Source of the DNA: Alphaproteobacteria bacterium
GTDB lineage: Bacteria; Pseudomonadota; Alphaproteobacteria; Micropepsales; Micropepsaceae
Assembly: GCA_016124635.1 (NCBI GenBank)
Contig: WGNJ01000007.1
Coordinates: 79,965 to 143,964, forward strand
Reading direction: 5' to 3'
Length of the DNA: 64,000 nt
Each line of letters starts with the position of its first letter. The stretch's first letter is position 1. Below are positions 25,934 to 33,839 of the stretch, piece by piece. The position numbers and the translations under genes were made by a program. The notes under the pieces are model-generated. The model had not been told where the DNA came from, made no database searches, and saw only the letters and a program-made list of their open reading frames with translations.

Positions 25934-26100
25934 GGCCAAACCCGCCCGAACAACGCAAAACGTTAGCTCGCGTAGGATTTGGTGCTGCGAAATTTTCGCG
26001 ACCAATTTGCCGTTCATCGTTGTCGGTATCCGCCTCAAGCAATCTTAGCATGAATGGCCGGGCGCCTGTCGCTCTTTGCTCCTCCGCGGGGTTCGGCGAA

Positions 26101-26148
26101 CGTCTGCTTTGGGCTGTGAGTTCAACTGATCGGCGCAATCCGGACATT
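26101..26148 (+). repeat. Intergenic motif copy R6 with opposing half-site
   Basis: CGTCTGCTTTGGGCT (26101 on) and TCGGCGCAATCCGGACATT (26130-26148) repeat the two-half layout of R3. The rest of this 298-bp gap (25934-26231) shows nothing else. Confidence 0.4.
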
Positions 26149-26231
26149 GACCCGCGAACAGACATCGGCCTTACAAAGCGGCCACAACTCGGCTTACGCT
26201 AGATGCGCTCGCTGAAGGCAAAGTGACCCAA

Positions 26232-26510
26232 ATGGCAAAGGCCATCCTGTTCGAGGTGCTACGACTGATCTCGTTTGGAGCGGTCCTATTCTTTCAGATG
26301 GTGCCGCCAAGTTCGACCGAAGATCCTGTAGAGGTGCCGCTTCCTTTCCTCGTTTTCGGCGGGGTTTTGTTGGTGACATTCCTTCTGCTGTCCTATCGGA
26401 TTGCCCTCATAAACTCGCGGTGGGGCATCATTTCGACGGTGCTTTACGTCGGAGCGTTCGAATTTTATTTGGTGCTCGCGCTTTCCGTTCATGGCGTCCG
26501 GGTGTGGTAA
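26232..26510 (+). CDS. Small membrane protein, unknown function
   Basis: A 92-residue protein with three hydrophobic segments (about 8-24, 38-56 and 66-85). An in-frame GTG at 26223 is the alternative start; AAGG at 26215-26218 does not decide between them. No family recognised. Confidence 0.5.
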   Translation: MAKAILFEVLRLISFGAVLFFQMVPPSSTEDPVEVPLPFLVFGGVLLVTFLLLSYRIALINSRWGIISTVLYVGAFEFYLVLALSVHGVRVW

Positions 26511-26516
26511 TCGCAA

Positions 26517-26533
26517 GTGTCCGGTTTCGGCGA
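26517..26533 (-). repeat. Intergenic 17-bp motif copy R7 (reverse orientation)
   Basis: Read on the minus strand: TCGCCGAAACCGGACAC. It is the only copy in the opposite orientation and closes the motif-punctuated stretch. Confidence 0.5.
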
Positions 26534-26662
26534 CTTCACGCCGTAGCCGTGGGTGCCGGCTGAATGGCAGGCTTGGAGCGCCTAAGCCGTTCGCCGGAAT
26601 CTGCGCTTTGGCGGAAGCTGGCAATTGCTAACATTCAGCGCTGTATGGCCTGCGTTGACATG

Positions 26663-26715
26663 TTGCGTTTTACGCAATGCAGGCGCAATATGGCGACCTC
26701 CCCAAATAGGTCGCC
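26663..26715 (+). promoter_or_regulatory. Two dyads upstream of the DUF3631 gene
   Basis: TTGCGTTTTACGCAA (26663-26677) is a perfect 6-bp-arm dyad, the shape of an Xre/HigA-type operator, with TTGACA three nt upstream. GGCGACCT and AGGTCGCC (26692-26699, 26708-26715) form an 8-bp hairpin that includes the only likely ribosome site (AGG at 26708-26710) before the ATG at 26719. Confidence 0.5.
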
Positions 26716-26718
26716 GTC

Positions 26719-28032
26719 ATGGACACATCGCCTGAGCCTGCCCCGCCGCAACACGAGCCGCCGCACGATCAACGCCCAGCCTCAGGCTTTCGCCCGCTGA
26801 CGCCGGAGGAGCGCCGCCGCCAAGCGCGGCGCTCGGCGGCAATGGCAGAGGCAGCGCGCGCCTCGATCGCCGAGCGTCAGGCGCGTCAGCTTTGGCCTGA
26901 GCGCAATTCGCGCGGACCGGACGATCCGCCGCCCGTCGTTCGCACGCCGCTGGCCGAGCCCGATGCGTGGCCGGACCCCGTCGACGGCGCCGCTCTGCTC
27001 GCGAACATCGCGAGCCTCATCGATAGCTACCTCTATTTGCCCGAACACGGCGCGACATTGATGGCGCTTTGGAGCTTGCACGCTTGGGTGCCCGCCGCCG
27101 GTGCACTCTCGCCGCGTCTTGCGCTCACCTCGCCTGAAGCGCAATCCGGCAAGTCGACGGCGCTGCGCCTCTTGAGCGCGCTGACCCCGCGCCCGCTCCT
27201 TGCCGTGCACGCGCGCGCGATGCCGCTGATGCGCGTCATCGACTTCCTCTCGCCGACGCTCCTCTTTGACGATGCCGAACGTTGGGTGTGGCCGAACCGC
27301 GTGCTGCGCTCCGCGCTCGCCGCCGGACACGTGCCCGACGCCAAGGTGTTGCGCGACTCGAGAAATCCGTTCGAGCTGCCGGCGCTCTCTTGCTTCGCGC
27401 CCTGCGCCTTCACCACGACCGGACGCATTCCAAGCGACGTCGCGCGCTGCAGCATCCCGCTCGGGTTGCGCCCCGCTGTCGGCGGCGAGCAACGCCCGCG
27501 CTTCGATCGTGACGCGTCGGACGCGGAGGCCCTGGCGGCGCAGGCCGTGCGCTGGTCGCGCAACCACGCCGACGAGCTCTGCACGGCGCAGCCCGACATC
27601 GACCGTCTTCCGCGCAACCGCTGCGAGCTTTGGCGGCCGCTTCTCGCCGTCGCCGAAGCCGCCGGCGGCGATTGGCGCGAGCGCGCCGAGGCGGCGGCAG
27701 CATCCCTCCCGGCGCACGGCGACGCACGCTCGCTCAACCTCGATCTCCTCGACGACATCCGCGCGGCGTTCGGGCGGGCGTTCGACCGCCTCTCGACCAA
27801 CGATCTCATCACGGTGCTCACACAAAATCTCGAGCGGCCGTGGAAGCGGATGCCGGGCGGACGCGCGCTAAGCCCGCGTGAGCTTGCCCGCATGCTCGCG
27901 CCCTTCGGCATCCGTCCGCGCAACGTTCGATTTGCCGACGGCATCGAGCGCGGCTATCTCGCTCGCGACTTCGCCGATGCCTTTGCCCGCTATCTGGGCG
28001 CCCGTGTATACACACCGTGTGAGGATATGTAG
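26719..28032 (+). CDS. DUF3631-family phage/plasmid-type ATPase
   Basis: A 437-residue protein with a Pro-rich, charged N-terminus (1-75) and a P-loop ATPase core: Walker A in SPEAQSGKSTALRLL, Walker B in PTLLFDDAERW, then LRDSRNPFELPALSCFAPCAF and a C-terminal winged-helix-like part (RALSPRELARMLAPFGI). DUF3631 domains occur in phage and mobile-element primase/helicase proteins. No integrase, portal or capsid gene is near, so this is probably a stray or satellite replication gene. Ends just before repeat element B. Confidence 0.75.
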   Translation: MDTSPEPAPPQHEPPHDQRPASGFRPLTPEERRRQARRSAAMAEAARASIAERQARQLWPERNSRGPDDPPPVVRTPLAEPDAWPDPVDGAALLANIASLIDSYLYLPEHGATLMALWSLHAWVPAAGALSPRLALTSPEAQSGKSTALRLLSALTPRPLLAVHARAMPLMRVIDFLSPTLLFDDAERWVWPNRVLRSALAAGHVPDAKVLRDSRNPFELPALSCFAPCAFTTTGRIPSDVARCSIPLGLRPAVGGEQRPRFDRDASDAEALAAQAVRWSRNHADELCTAQPDIDRLPRNRCELWRPLLAVAEAAGGDWRERAEAAAASLPAHGDARSLNLDLLDDIRAAFGRAFDRLSTNDLITVLTQNLERPWKRMPGGRALSPRELARMLAPFGIRPRNVRFADGIERGYLARDFADAFARYLGARVYTPCEDM

Positions 28033-28107
28033 CGGATGAAACGGCGGATTTGCGCCAATGTAGCGGATAAACGGGGGGTACGTTGAGTCTGCGCTGCCCA
28101 TCGCTTT

Positions 28108-28302
28108 CTTCCCCCCTTGAGGGGGAAGATGGATGCGCGAGCCCTCAGGCGAGCGCAGCCAGATGGGGGGACGGCATCGCAAGCCGTACCTCCAGCTCAA
28201 CGCTACTCAAGCCGTTTCGGCCGACCTCAACCGCTGTCCCCCCATCCGTCTCGCCGCGAGCAATGGCTCGCGACGATCCACCTTCCCCCGCAAGGGGGGA
28301 AG
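28108..28302. repeat. Nested inverted-repeat element B
   Basis: Outer arms of about 36-38 bp (28108-28143, 28265-28302) are near-complementary, and each is itself a mini-hairpin (CTTCCCCC...GGGGGAAG). Inner arms (about 28161-28170 and 28236-28245, GGGGGGAC/GTCCCCCC) form a second stem. The 3' edge sits 2 nt from the AAGGAG that serves the downstream hydrolase gene. Confidence 0.75.
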
Positions 28303-28318
28303 ACAAGGAGCTGACCTA

Positions 28319-29041
28319 ATGCCTGCAGTGTTCGTTCATGGCGTGCCGGACACGCCCGCGATGTGGAAGCCGCTGCTGTCGAAGCTAAAACGGCGCGACG
28401 TGATCACGCTCGCGTTGCCGGGCTTCGGCAACAAGCGCCCGCCCGGCTTCGAGGCGACGAAGGAAAGCTACGTCGCGTGGCTCATCGATCAGATGAGCAA
28501 GATCGCGGGCCCGATCGATCTCGTCGGCCACGATTGGGGCTCGCTTCTCGTTACCCGCGCCGTGTCGCTTAAGCCTGAGCTCGTGCGCACTTGGTGTGGC
28601 GGCGCGGCGCCGCTGCATCCCGACTACGTCTGGCACGACACGGCGAAGATCTGGCAGACGCCGGGTCAAGGCGAGGAGTTCATGAAGGTCTTCGGCGGCG
28701 AACCGGTCGCGCAAGCCCTCATGGGCCAAGGCCAGCCCAAAGAGGTTGCCGAGGAAGCGGCCTCGCACATCGACGAGGACATGAAGGCCTGCATCCTCAC
28801 GCTCTACCGCTCCGCGGTGAACGCGTCGGCCGAGTGGTACCCCGACCTCAAGAACGCGCCGAAACGCGCTCTCATTCTGTGGGGCGAGAACGACGCCTTC
28901 GCCGCGCCGAAATTCGGCGAGCTGCTCGCGCGCGATACCGGCGGCACCTTCCAGCTGATGAAAGGCTGCGGCCATTGGTACCCGGCGCAAGATCCGGCCG
29001 CGATGGCCGAGGCTCTCGAACGCCATTGGAGCGCACGGTGA
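28319..29041 (+). CDS. Alpha/beta hydrolase, epoxide-hydrolase/haloalkane-dehalogenase type
   Basis: A 240-residue cytoplasmic hydrolase. The oxyanion region is FVHGVPDTPAMW; the nucleophile elbow is GHDWGS, giving an Asp nucleophile as in epoxide hydrolases and haloalkane dehalogenases; the acid is in LWGENDAFAAP and the His in GCGHWYPAQDP. The substrate is unknown. The ATG at 28319 has AAGGAG 8 nt upstream; the frame is open further upstream only through repeat element B. Confidence 0.85.
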   Translation: MPAVFVHGVPDTPAMWKPLLSKLKRRDVITLALPGFGNKRPPGFEATKESYVAWLIDQMSKIAGPIDLVGHDWGSLLVTRAVSLKPELVRTWCGGAAPLHPDYVWHDTAKIWQTPGQGEEFMKVFGGEPVAQALMGQGQPKEVAEEAASHIDEDMKACILTLYRSAVNASAEWYPDLKNAPKRALILWGENDAFAAPKFGELLARDTGGTFQLMKGCGHWYPAQDPAAMAEALERHWSAR

Positions 29042-29071
29042 GCGGCAACGTATCTCCTTCCCAACACCGCC

Positions 29072-29205
29072 TTTTCCTCCACCGCTTCAGCGGGGGAGGT
29101 GTCACGAGCCGAAGGCGATGTGACGGAGGGGGTGTGAGCTTGCAAACAGTGTTCACCCCCTCCACCGCTTCGCGGTCCCCCTCCCCCGCCAAAGCGGGGG
29201 AGGAA
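29072..29205. repeat. Nested inverted-repeat element C
   Basis: Outer arms TTTTCCTCC...GGGGGAGG (about 29072-29100 and 29177-29207) are near-complementary; inner arms GGAGGGGGTG (29125-29134) and CACCCCCTCC (29154-29163) form a second stem. It fills the 179-bp gap between the hydrolase and glutathione reductase genes. Confidence 0.75.
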
Positions 29206-29220
29206 AATCTGAGGTAGCCC

Positions 29221-30591
29221 ATGCCCACTTACGACTACGATCTCGTCACCATCGGCGCGGGCTCAGGCGGCGTGCGCGCCACGCGCCTCGCCGCGACCTA
29301 CGGCAAGCGCGCCGCCGTCGTCGAGGAATACCGCGTCGGCGGCACCTGCGTGATCCGCGGCTGCGTGCCGAAGAAGCTCCTCGTCTACGCCAGCCGTTAT
29401 TCGGAAGACTTCGTCGACGCCGCCGCTTTCGGCTGGCACGTGCCGCATCACGAATTCAACTGGCAAACGCTGATCGCCAACAAGGACAAGGAGATCGCGC
29501 GCCTCGAGGCCGCCTACCGCCGCAACTTGGGCGCGGCCGGCGCCGAGATCTTCGAAGACCGCGCCGTGCTGCGCGATCCGCACACCGTTCATTTGCTCAA
29601 AAGCGACAAGACGATCACCGCCGAGACCGTGCTGATCGCGACCGGCGGCCGCCCGTGGATCCCCGACAGCGTCGACGGTGGCGATCTCGCCATCACGTCG
29701 AACGAGGCCTTCCACCTCGAGAAGCTGCCGCACACGGTCATGGTCGTCGGCGGCGGTTACATCGCAATCGAATTCGCCGGCATTTTCGTCGGGCTTGGCG
29801 CGCGCACCACCCTCGTCCACCACGGCGACGAGATCCTGCGCGGCTTCGACCGCGAGGTTCGCACGCAAATGCATCACGAGCTGCAGAAGCGCGGTGTCGA
29901 CGTGCTGATCAAATCGGCCGTCGCCTCGATCCGCCGCGAAGGCGCGCGCAAGCGCGTGCGGATGGTCGACGGCACCGAGCATCTCGTCGACGAGATCATG
30001 TTCGCCGTTGGCCGCCGCCCGAACACAATGGGCATCGGCCTCGAGCACTGCGGCGTCGAGATGAACGAGCGGCGCGCCGTCCTGGTCGACAAATACTCGC
30101 GCTCGACACAGCCCAACATCTACGCCGTCGGCGACGTCACCGATCGCGTCAACCTGACGCCGGTGGCGATCCGCGAAGGCGCGGCCTTTGCCGAGACGCT
30201 CTACAACAACGCGCCGACGACCGTCGATCACGCCGACATCCCGACCGCCGTGTTCGGCACGCCCGAGATCGGCGCCGTCGGCCTCACCGAGGATGTCGCC
30301 TGCGCCAAGTACAAGAACATCGACATCTACCGCACGGCCTTTCGGCCGATGCGCGCGACCATGTCGGGGCGCGACACGCAGATCTTCATGAAGATCGTGG
30401 TCGACGCCGACAGCGACCGCGTTCTCGGCTGTCACATCGTCGGCGAAGCCGCCGCCGAGATGATCCAGTGCGTGGCGATCGCCGTGAAGATGAAGGCGAC
30501 CAAGGCCGACTTCGACGCAACCGTGGCGCTGCACCCGACCGCCGGCGAGGAGCTGGTCTTGCTCAGGACCAAGGTCAAGGCGACGGCCTGA
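29221..30591 (+). CDS. gor: Glutathione-disulfide reductase
   Basis: A 456-residue FAD enzyme that reduces glutathione disulfide with NADPH. FAD-binding GAGSGGVRAT is at the N-terminus; the redox-active disulfide is in GGTCVIRGCVPKKLL; the NADPH site follows around VVGGGYIAIEFAGIF; and the C-terminal interface ends with the catalytic His in ALHPTAGEELV. The length is normal. Cytoplasmic thiol homeostasis; fits with the SOD gene as oxidative-stress defence. Monocistronic, closed by a strong terminator. Confidence 0.96.
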   Translation: MPTYDYDLVTIGAGSGGVRATRLAATYGKRAAVVEEYRVGGTCVIRGCVPKKLLVYASRYSEDFVDAAAFGWHVPHHEFNWQTLIANKDKEIARLEAAYRRNLGAAGAEIFEDRAVLRDPHTVHLLKSDKTITAETVLIATGGRPWIPDSVDGGDLAITSNEAFHLEKLPHTVMVVGGGYIAIEFAGIFVGLGARTTLVHHGDEILRGFDREVRTQMHHELQKRGVDVLIKSAVASIRREGARKRVRMVDGTEHLVDEIMFAVGRRPNTMGIGLEHCGVEMNERRAVLVDKYSRSTQPNIYAVGDVTDRVNLTPVAIREGAAFAETLYNNAPTTVDHADIPTAVFGTPEIGAVGLTEDVACAKYKNIDIYRTAFRPMRATMSGRDTQIFMKIVVDADSDRVLGCHIVGEAAAEMIQCVAIAVKMKATKADFDATVALHPTAGEELVLLRTKVKATA

Positions 30592-30593
30592 CG

Positions 30594-30622
30594 AAAAAAC
30601 GGCGGGGTTACCCCCGCCGTTC
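30594..30622. terminator. Bidirectional Rho-independent terminator
   Basis: Ten-bp perfect arms AACGGCGGGG and CCCCGCCGTT (30598-30607, 30612-30621) around TTAC. On the minus strand the stem is followed by six T, so it ends the TonB-receptor transcript; it may also slow transcripts from gor. Confidence 0.9.
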
Positions 30623-30646
30623 CGATTGTCGCCTGTGTCGATCCGC

Positions 30647-33610
30647 TTAGTAGCGGATCGTGGCACCGAGGAAGTAAGCGCGCCCGACGATGTCGTAGCG
30701 GCCGGAGTCGGTGTTGGAGTTGCCGCCCAGCAAGAGGCCGGGCTGCTCGTCCCACAGATTGTTCACGCCGCCATAGAGCTGGACGTGGTCGCTGACGTTC
30801 CACTCGGCCGCGACGTCCGTGTACTGCTTGGCCTTGATGTCGATCGGGACGATCTGCACCATGTGGTCGACGTAGCGCCAGCTCCAGCTGAACCGCCAAT
30901 CGTCCACCGTGTAGCCGATCGTCGCCCCCGCCACATACTCCGGGATCGAGGCGGCTTCGGTGGTGAAACCGACGACATCGCTGCCGCTGATGTCGAAGTA
31001 GTCGACCCAGGTACCCTGGACGCGCAGGTTGAGGCTACCCCAGCTGGGATCAAGACCGAAGTCGTCGGCGTCGAACTTGGCGTCGACCTGCAAGTCCACA
31101 CCCGACGTCTCGATCGAACCGAGATTCGTGTACTGAATGTGCGTCACCACAAGGTCGCCCGACGGCGTACGGCTGACGCCCGAACAAGCGCCGCCGGTGC
31201 CGACGGTGTTCAAGAAGCACTGATTGATCTTGCCCTGCGTGCCCCCGAACTCGTAGGAAATCGCACCGTTGATCGAGATGTTGTACCAATCGACCGAGGC
31301 CTTGAAGTTCTTCCAGGCCGACGGCTGGAACACTAAACCGATCGTGTATGTATCTGTCTTCTCGTCCTTCAGGCTGGTGTTGCCGAAGAACGCCGTGTCG
31401 ACCTGCGTGTTCGTCTGCGTGAACGGGGCGGTATAGGGCGTGCTCGTCCATGCCAAATAGGTCGTCTGGCACTGCGTCAGCAACGCGCCGGAGGGCGAGT
31501 TGCGGCAAGGATCCGTAAACGGCGGGAACGCTTGGTCGCCGTTCTGGAACAGCTCCTGCAGGTTCGGTGCACGGTCGGCTCTCTGATACGACCCGCGGAA
31601 GCGCATGCTCTCGATCGGCATCCAGGTCATGTCCACGTGGTACGTATCCGTCTCGCCCACCGACGAGTAGTCGGACAGGCGATACGCGAGGTTGGTCGTC
31701 AGCTCGTGCACGAGCGGAACGTCCTTGACCAGTGGAATCTCGACCTCGGCGAACACTTCCGAAGCGTCGTACGAACCCGAAATTGCACCCTTACGGTTGA
31801 AGCCGAGGAGATTGCCTGCCTGCTTGACCTGATCAGGCCGCGAGTCGATCGAGTCTTCGCGATACTCGAAGCCGAAAGCTGTCAGCACTTCACCTGCCGG
31901 TACCGCGAACGGCGAACCGGTGACCGAAGCGCTGAACACAGTCCGCTCGATGTCGGTAACGTCGGTCAAGACCGGGATACGGATGTAGGCTGCGTCGGCC
32001 GCAGTCAGGTCGCCTTTGCCGAAGTAGTCGATGCTGTGGCAGCCGGCGCCGAACAACGCGACGTCGACGACACAGTTCTTCAACGAGTCTGTCATTCTGT
32101 CTTTGAAGACGTCATTGAACACGGACTCTGACGTGTGGTTGCGGCTGAAGTTGATGTAGGTCTCGTACGCCCAGCCGTCGCCCAAGTCGCCCTGCAAACC
32201 GGAGATGAACTGGAACTGGTCGACTGTGAAGTTGTCCTGGCGCGGACCGACCGGCGTCATGCGCTTGCGGAACACGGCGAAGTCGAGCGCGGACCCGGGC
32301 GTGACCGAGCCGCCGAGATTGACGCGCGAGCACAGGATGCCCTGCACCGAGGTCGGCGATACGCCGGCGCACGCCGCCGCATCGTCGAGCAGGAAGGTAT
32401 TGGCCGTCGATGTGCCGCCGTTGACGAAGTTCGGGTCTTGGATAACGAGACCCGTCGCCGGCGTCGGTGCCAACTGCAGCTTCGGATTGTTGTTCGTGTA
32501 GAAGAGGTTGATGAACCCCCGCACCGAGTCGCCGATCAGCGAGTACTCGCCCAAGCCGGCGATGTTGTACTTCTCTTGCGGCGTGACCAGATAGTTGGTC
32601 GGATCGTAATTGTAGCGGTCGCCGCCGTAGCTATCCATCCGGTTACAGAAGCCGCGCGCCGTACCGGCGCCGCCCGAACCCGAGTTGAACGTGATGTTGC
32701 GGGAGCTGCCGCAAGCTGACGGTGCGCCGCCGTTCGTCAGGTGGTCCGTCACTGGCCCGGTGTTCGTGGTAACACCAGTCGGCGTGTTGGCGAACGAGTT
32801 GAAGCCAAGGTTGTCGAAACGGCCCGCTTCACCCGTCGCACTGCCGCGCAGCGTATCACCAATACCAAATAGGTTGGGCGCCCATGCGTATTTCGAGAAG
32901 TCGCGTCCGTCTTGGAAGACGCCGTCGCGGTTCGAGTAGCCGCCATACAATGTGACATTGCCGCGACCGTCGGCTGCCGAAGCGCCGACCGTACCGTCGA
33001 TCTGCCACTCGTTGGCATCGCCGTGATCCGAGATCTTGTAGGTTGAGTTGACCTGCGCGCCCTCGAAGTTCCTCTTCATGATGAAGTTGACGACGCCGCC
33101 GACTGCATCCGAACCATAGACAGCCGAGGCACCGCCCGTGATCACTTCGACGCGCTCGACCAGCGTGGCTGGAATGTTGTTCAAGTCGGTGAGACCCGCC
33201 GCAGTGGAAGGCGCGAGACGTCGTCCGTTCACGAGAACGAGCGTTCGTTGCGTACCGCTGACATCACCCAGGCCGCGCAGATCGACGGTCGCCAGCCCCT
33301 GGCCGCCATTGTTCGTCCCGCGCGCCAATCCCGGCACGATTTGCGGTAGCGTATTGAGCAGCTGATCGACGGTCGTGGCGCCCGCGTCTTTGATCTGCTG
33401 CGACGTGACCGTCGTCAGCGGACTGTTGGACGTGTAGTCCTTGCGCGGAATGCGCGAACCTGTGACCGTGACCTTCTCGACCTTGGTCTCGTCCGTAGGT
33501 TGTGCATATGCCGGCGTAAGCGACGCCACTGTCGCAACTGCGGCACCTGCCATTAGAGCGGACTTCAACGTCCGCTTTGTCACATCGTTCGACACGATTT
33601 TAGCCCCCAT
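30647..33610 (-). CDS. TonB-dependent outer-membrane receptor
   Basis: A 987-residue receptor with a signal peptide (ending TPAYAQ), a TonB-box region (VEKVTVTGSRIPRKD), a plug domain (TTVDQLLNTLPQIV, TLVLVNGRRLAPS, VERVEVITGGASAVYGSDA, GGVVNFIMKRNF) and a large beta-barrel ending in a C-terminal aromatic strand (YFLGATIRY). It takes up an unidentified ligand, not necessarily iron, using energy from TonB-ExbBD encoded elsewhere. An in-frame GTG at 33595 follows GGGGG by 8 nt and may be the true start (MSNDVTKRTL). Monocistronic. Confidence 0.95.
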   Translation of the reverse strand: MGAKIVSNDVTKRTLKSALMAGAAVATVASLTPAYAQPTDETKVEKVTVTGSRIPRKDYTSNSPLTTVTSQQIKDAGATTVDQLLNTLPQIVPGLARGTNNGGQGLATVDLRGLGDVSGTQRTLVLVNGRRLAPSTAAGLTDLNNIPATLVERVEVITGGASAVYGSDAVGGVVNFIMKRNFEGAQVNSTYKISDHGDANEWQIDGTVGASAADGRGNVTLYGGYSNRDGVFQDGRDFSKYAWAPNLFGIGDTLRGSATGEAGRFDNLGFNSFANTPTGVTTNTGPVTDHLTNGGAPSACGSSRNITFNSGSGGAGTARGFCNRMDSYGGDRYNYDPTNYLVTPQEKYNIAGLGEYSLIGDSVRGFINLFYTNNNPKLQLAPTPATGLVIQDPNFVNGGTSTANTFLLDDAAACAGVSPTSVQGILCSRVNLGGSVTPGSALDFAVFRKRMTPVGPRQDNFTVDQFQFISGLQGDLGDGWAYETYINFSRNHTSESVFNDVFKDRMTDSLKNCVVDVALFGAGCHSIDYFGKGDLTAADAAYIRIPVLTDVTDIERTVFSASVTGSPFAVPAGEVLTAFGFEYREDSIDSRPDQVKQAGNLLGFNRKGAISGSYDASEVFAEVEIPLVKDVPLVHELTTNLAYRLSDYSSVGETDTYHVDMTWMPIESMRFRGSYQRADRAPNLQELFQNGDQAFPPFTDPCRNSPSGALLTQCQTTYLAWTSTPYTAPFTQTNTQVDTAFFGNTSLKDEKTDTYTIGLVFQPSAWKNFKASVDWYNISINGAISYEFGGTQGKINQCFLNTVGTGGACSGVSRTPSGDLVVTHIQYTNLGSIETSGVDLQVDAKFDADDFGLDPSWGSLNLRVQGTWVDYFDISGSDVVGFTTEAASIPEYVAGATIGYTVDDWRFSWSWRYVDHMVQIVPIDIKAKQYTDVAAEWNVSDHVQLYGGVNNLWDEQPGLLLGGNSNTDSGRYDIVGRAYFLGATIRY

Positions 33611-33839
33611 CGATAACCAACAACCGCAAAAGGCTTCTCACCCCTGCTCCAGAAGCGTTTATCTCGCCGTCGGAAAATCGACGCCCCCTGCACTTGGAGG
33701 GGCAGAGTTCGTTTCAAGCCCTTCGAAATGCAGTTCAGCATCAGAGTGGTGCTTCACTGCCACGCTTGCGTGATTAGCCAATAACCACGCGAGCCGCAGG
33801 CGTAACCTCCAGCTCGCAAAACATGACGATAAATAGGGC

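Noticed and set aside
26719..28032. Prophage suggested by the DUF3631 gene
   Set aside because: No integrase, terminase, portal, capsid, tail or lysis genes within the window.
29263..30666. 467-codon minus-strand frame opposite glutathione reductase
   Set aside because: Antisense shadow of a clearly real gor gene, a common artefact of high-GC codon bias.
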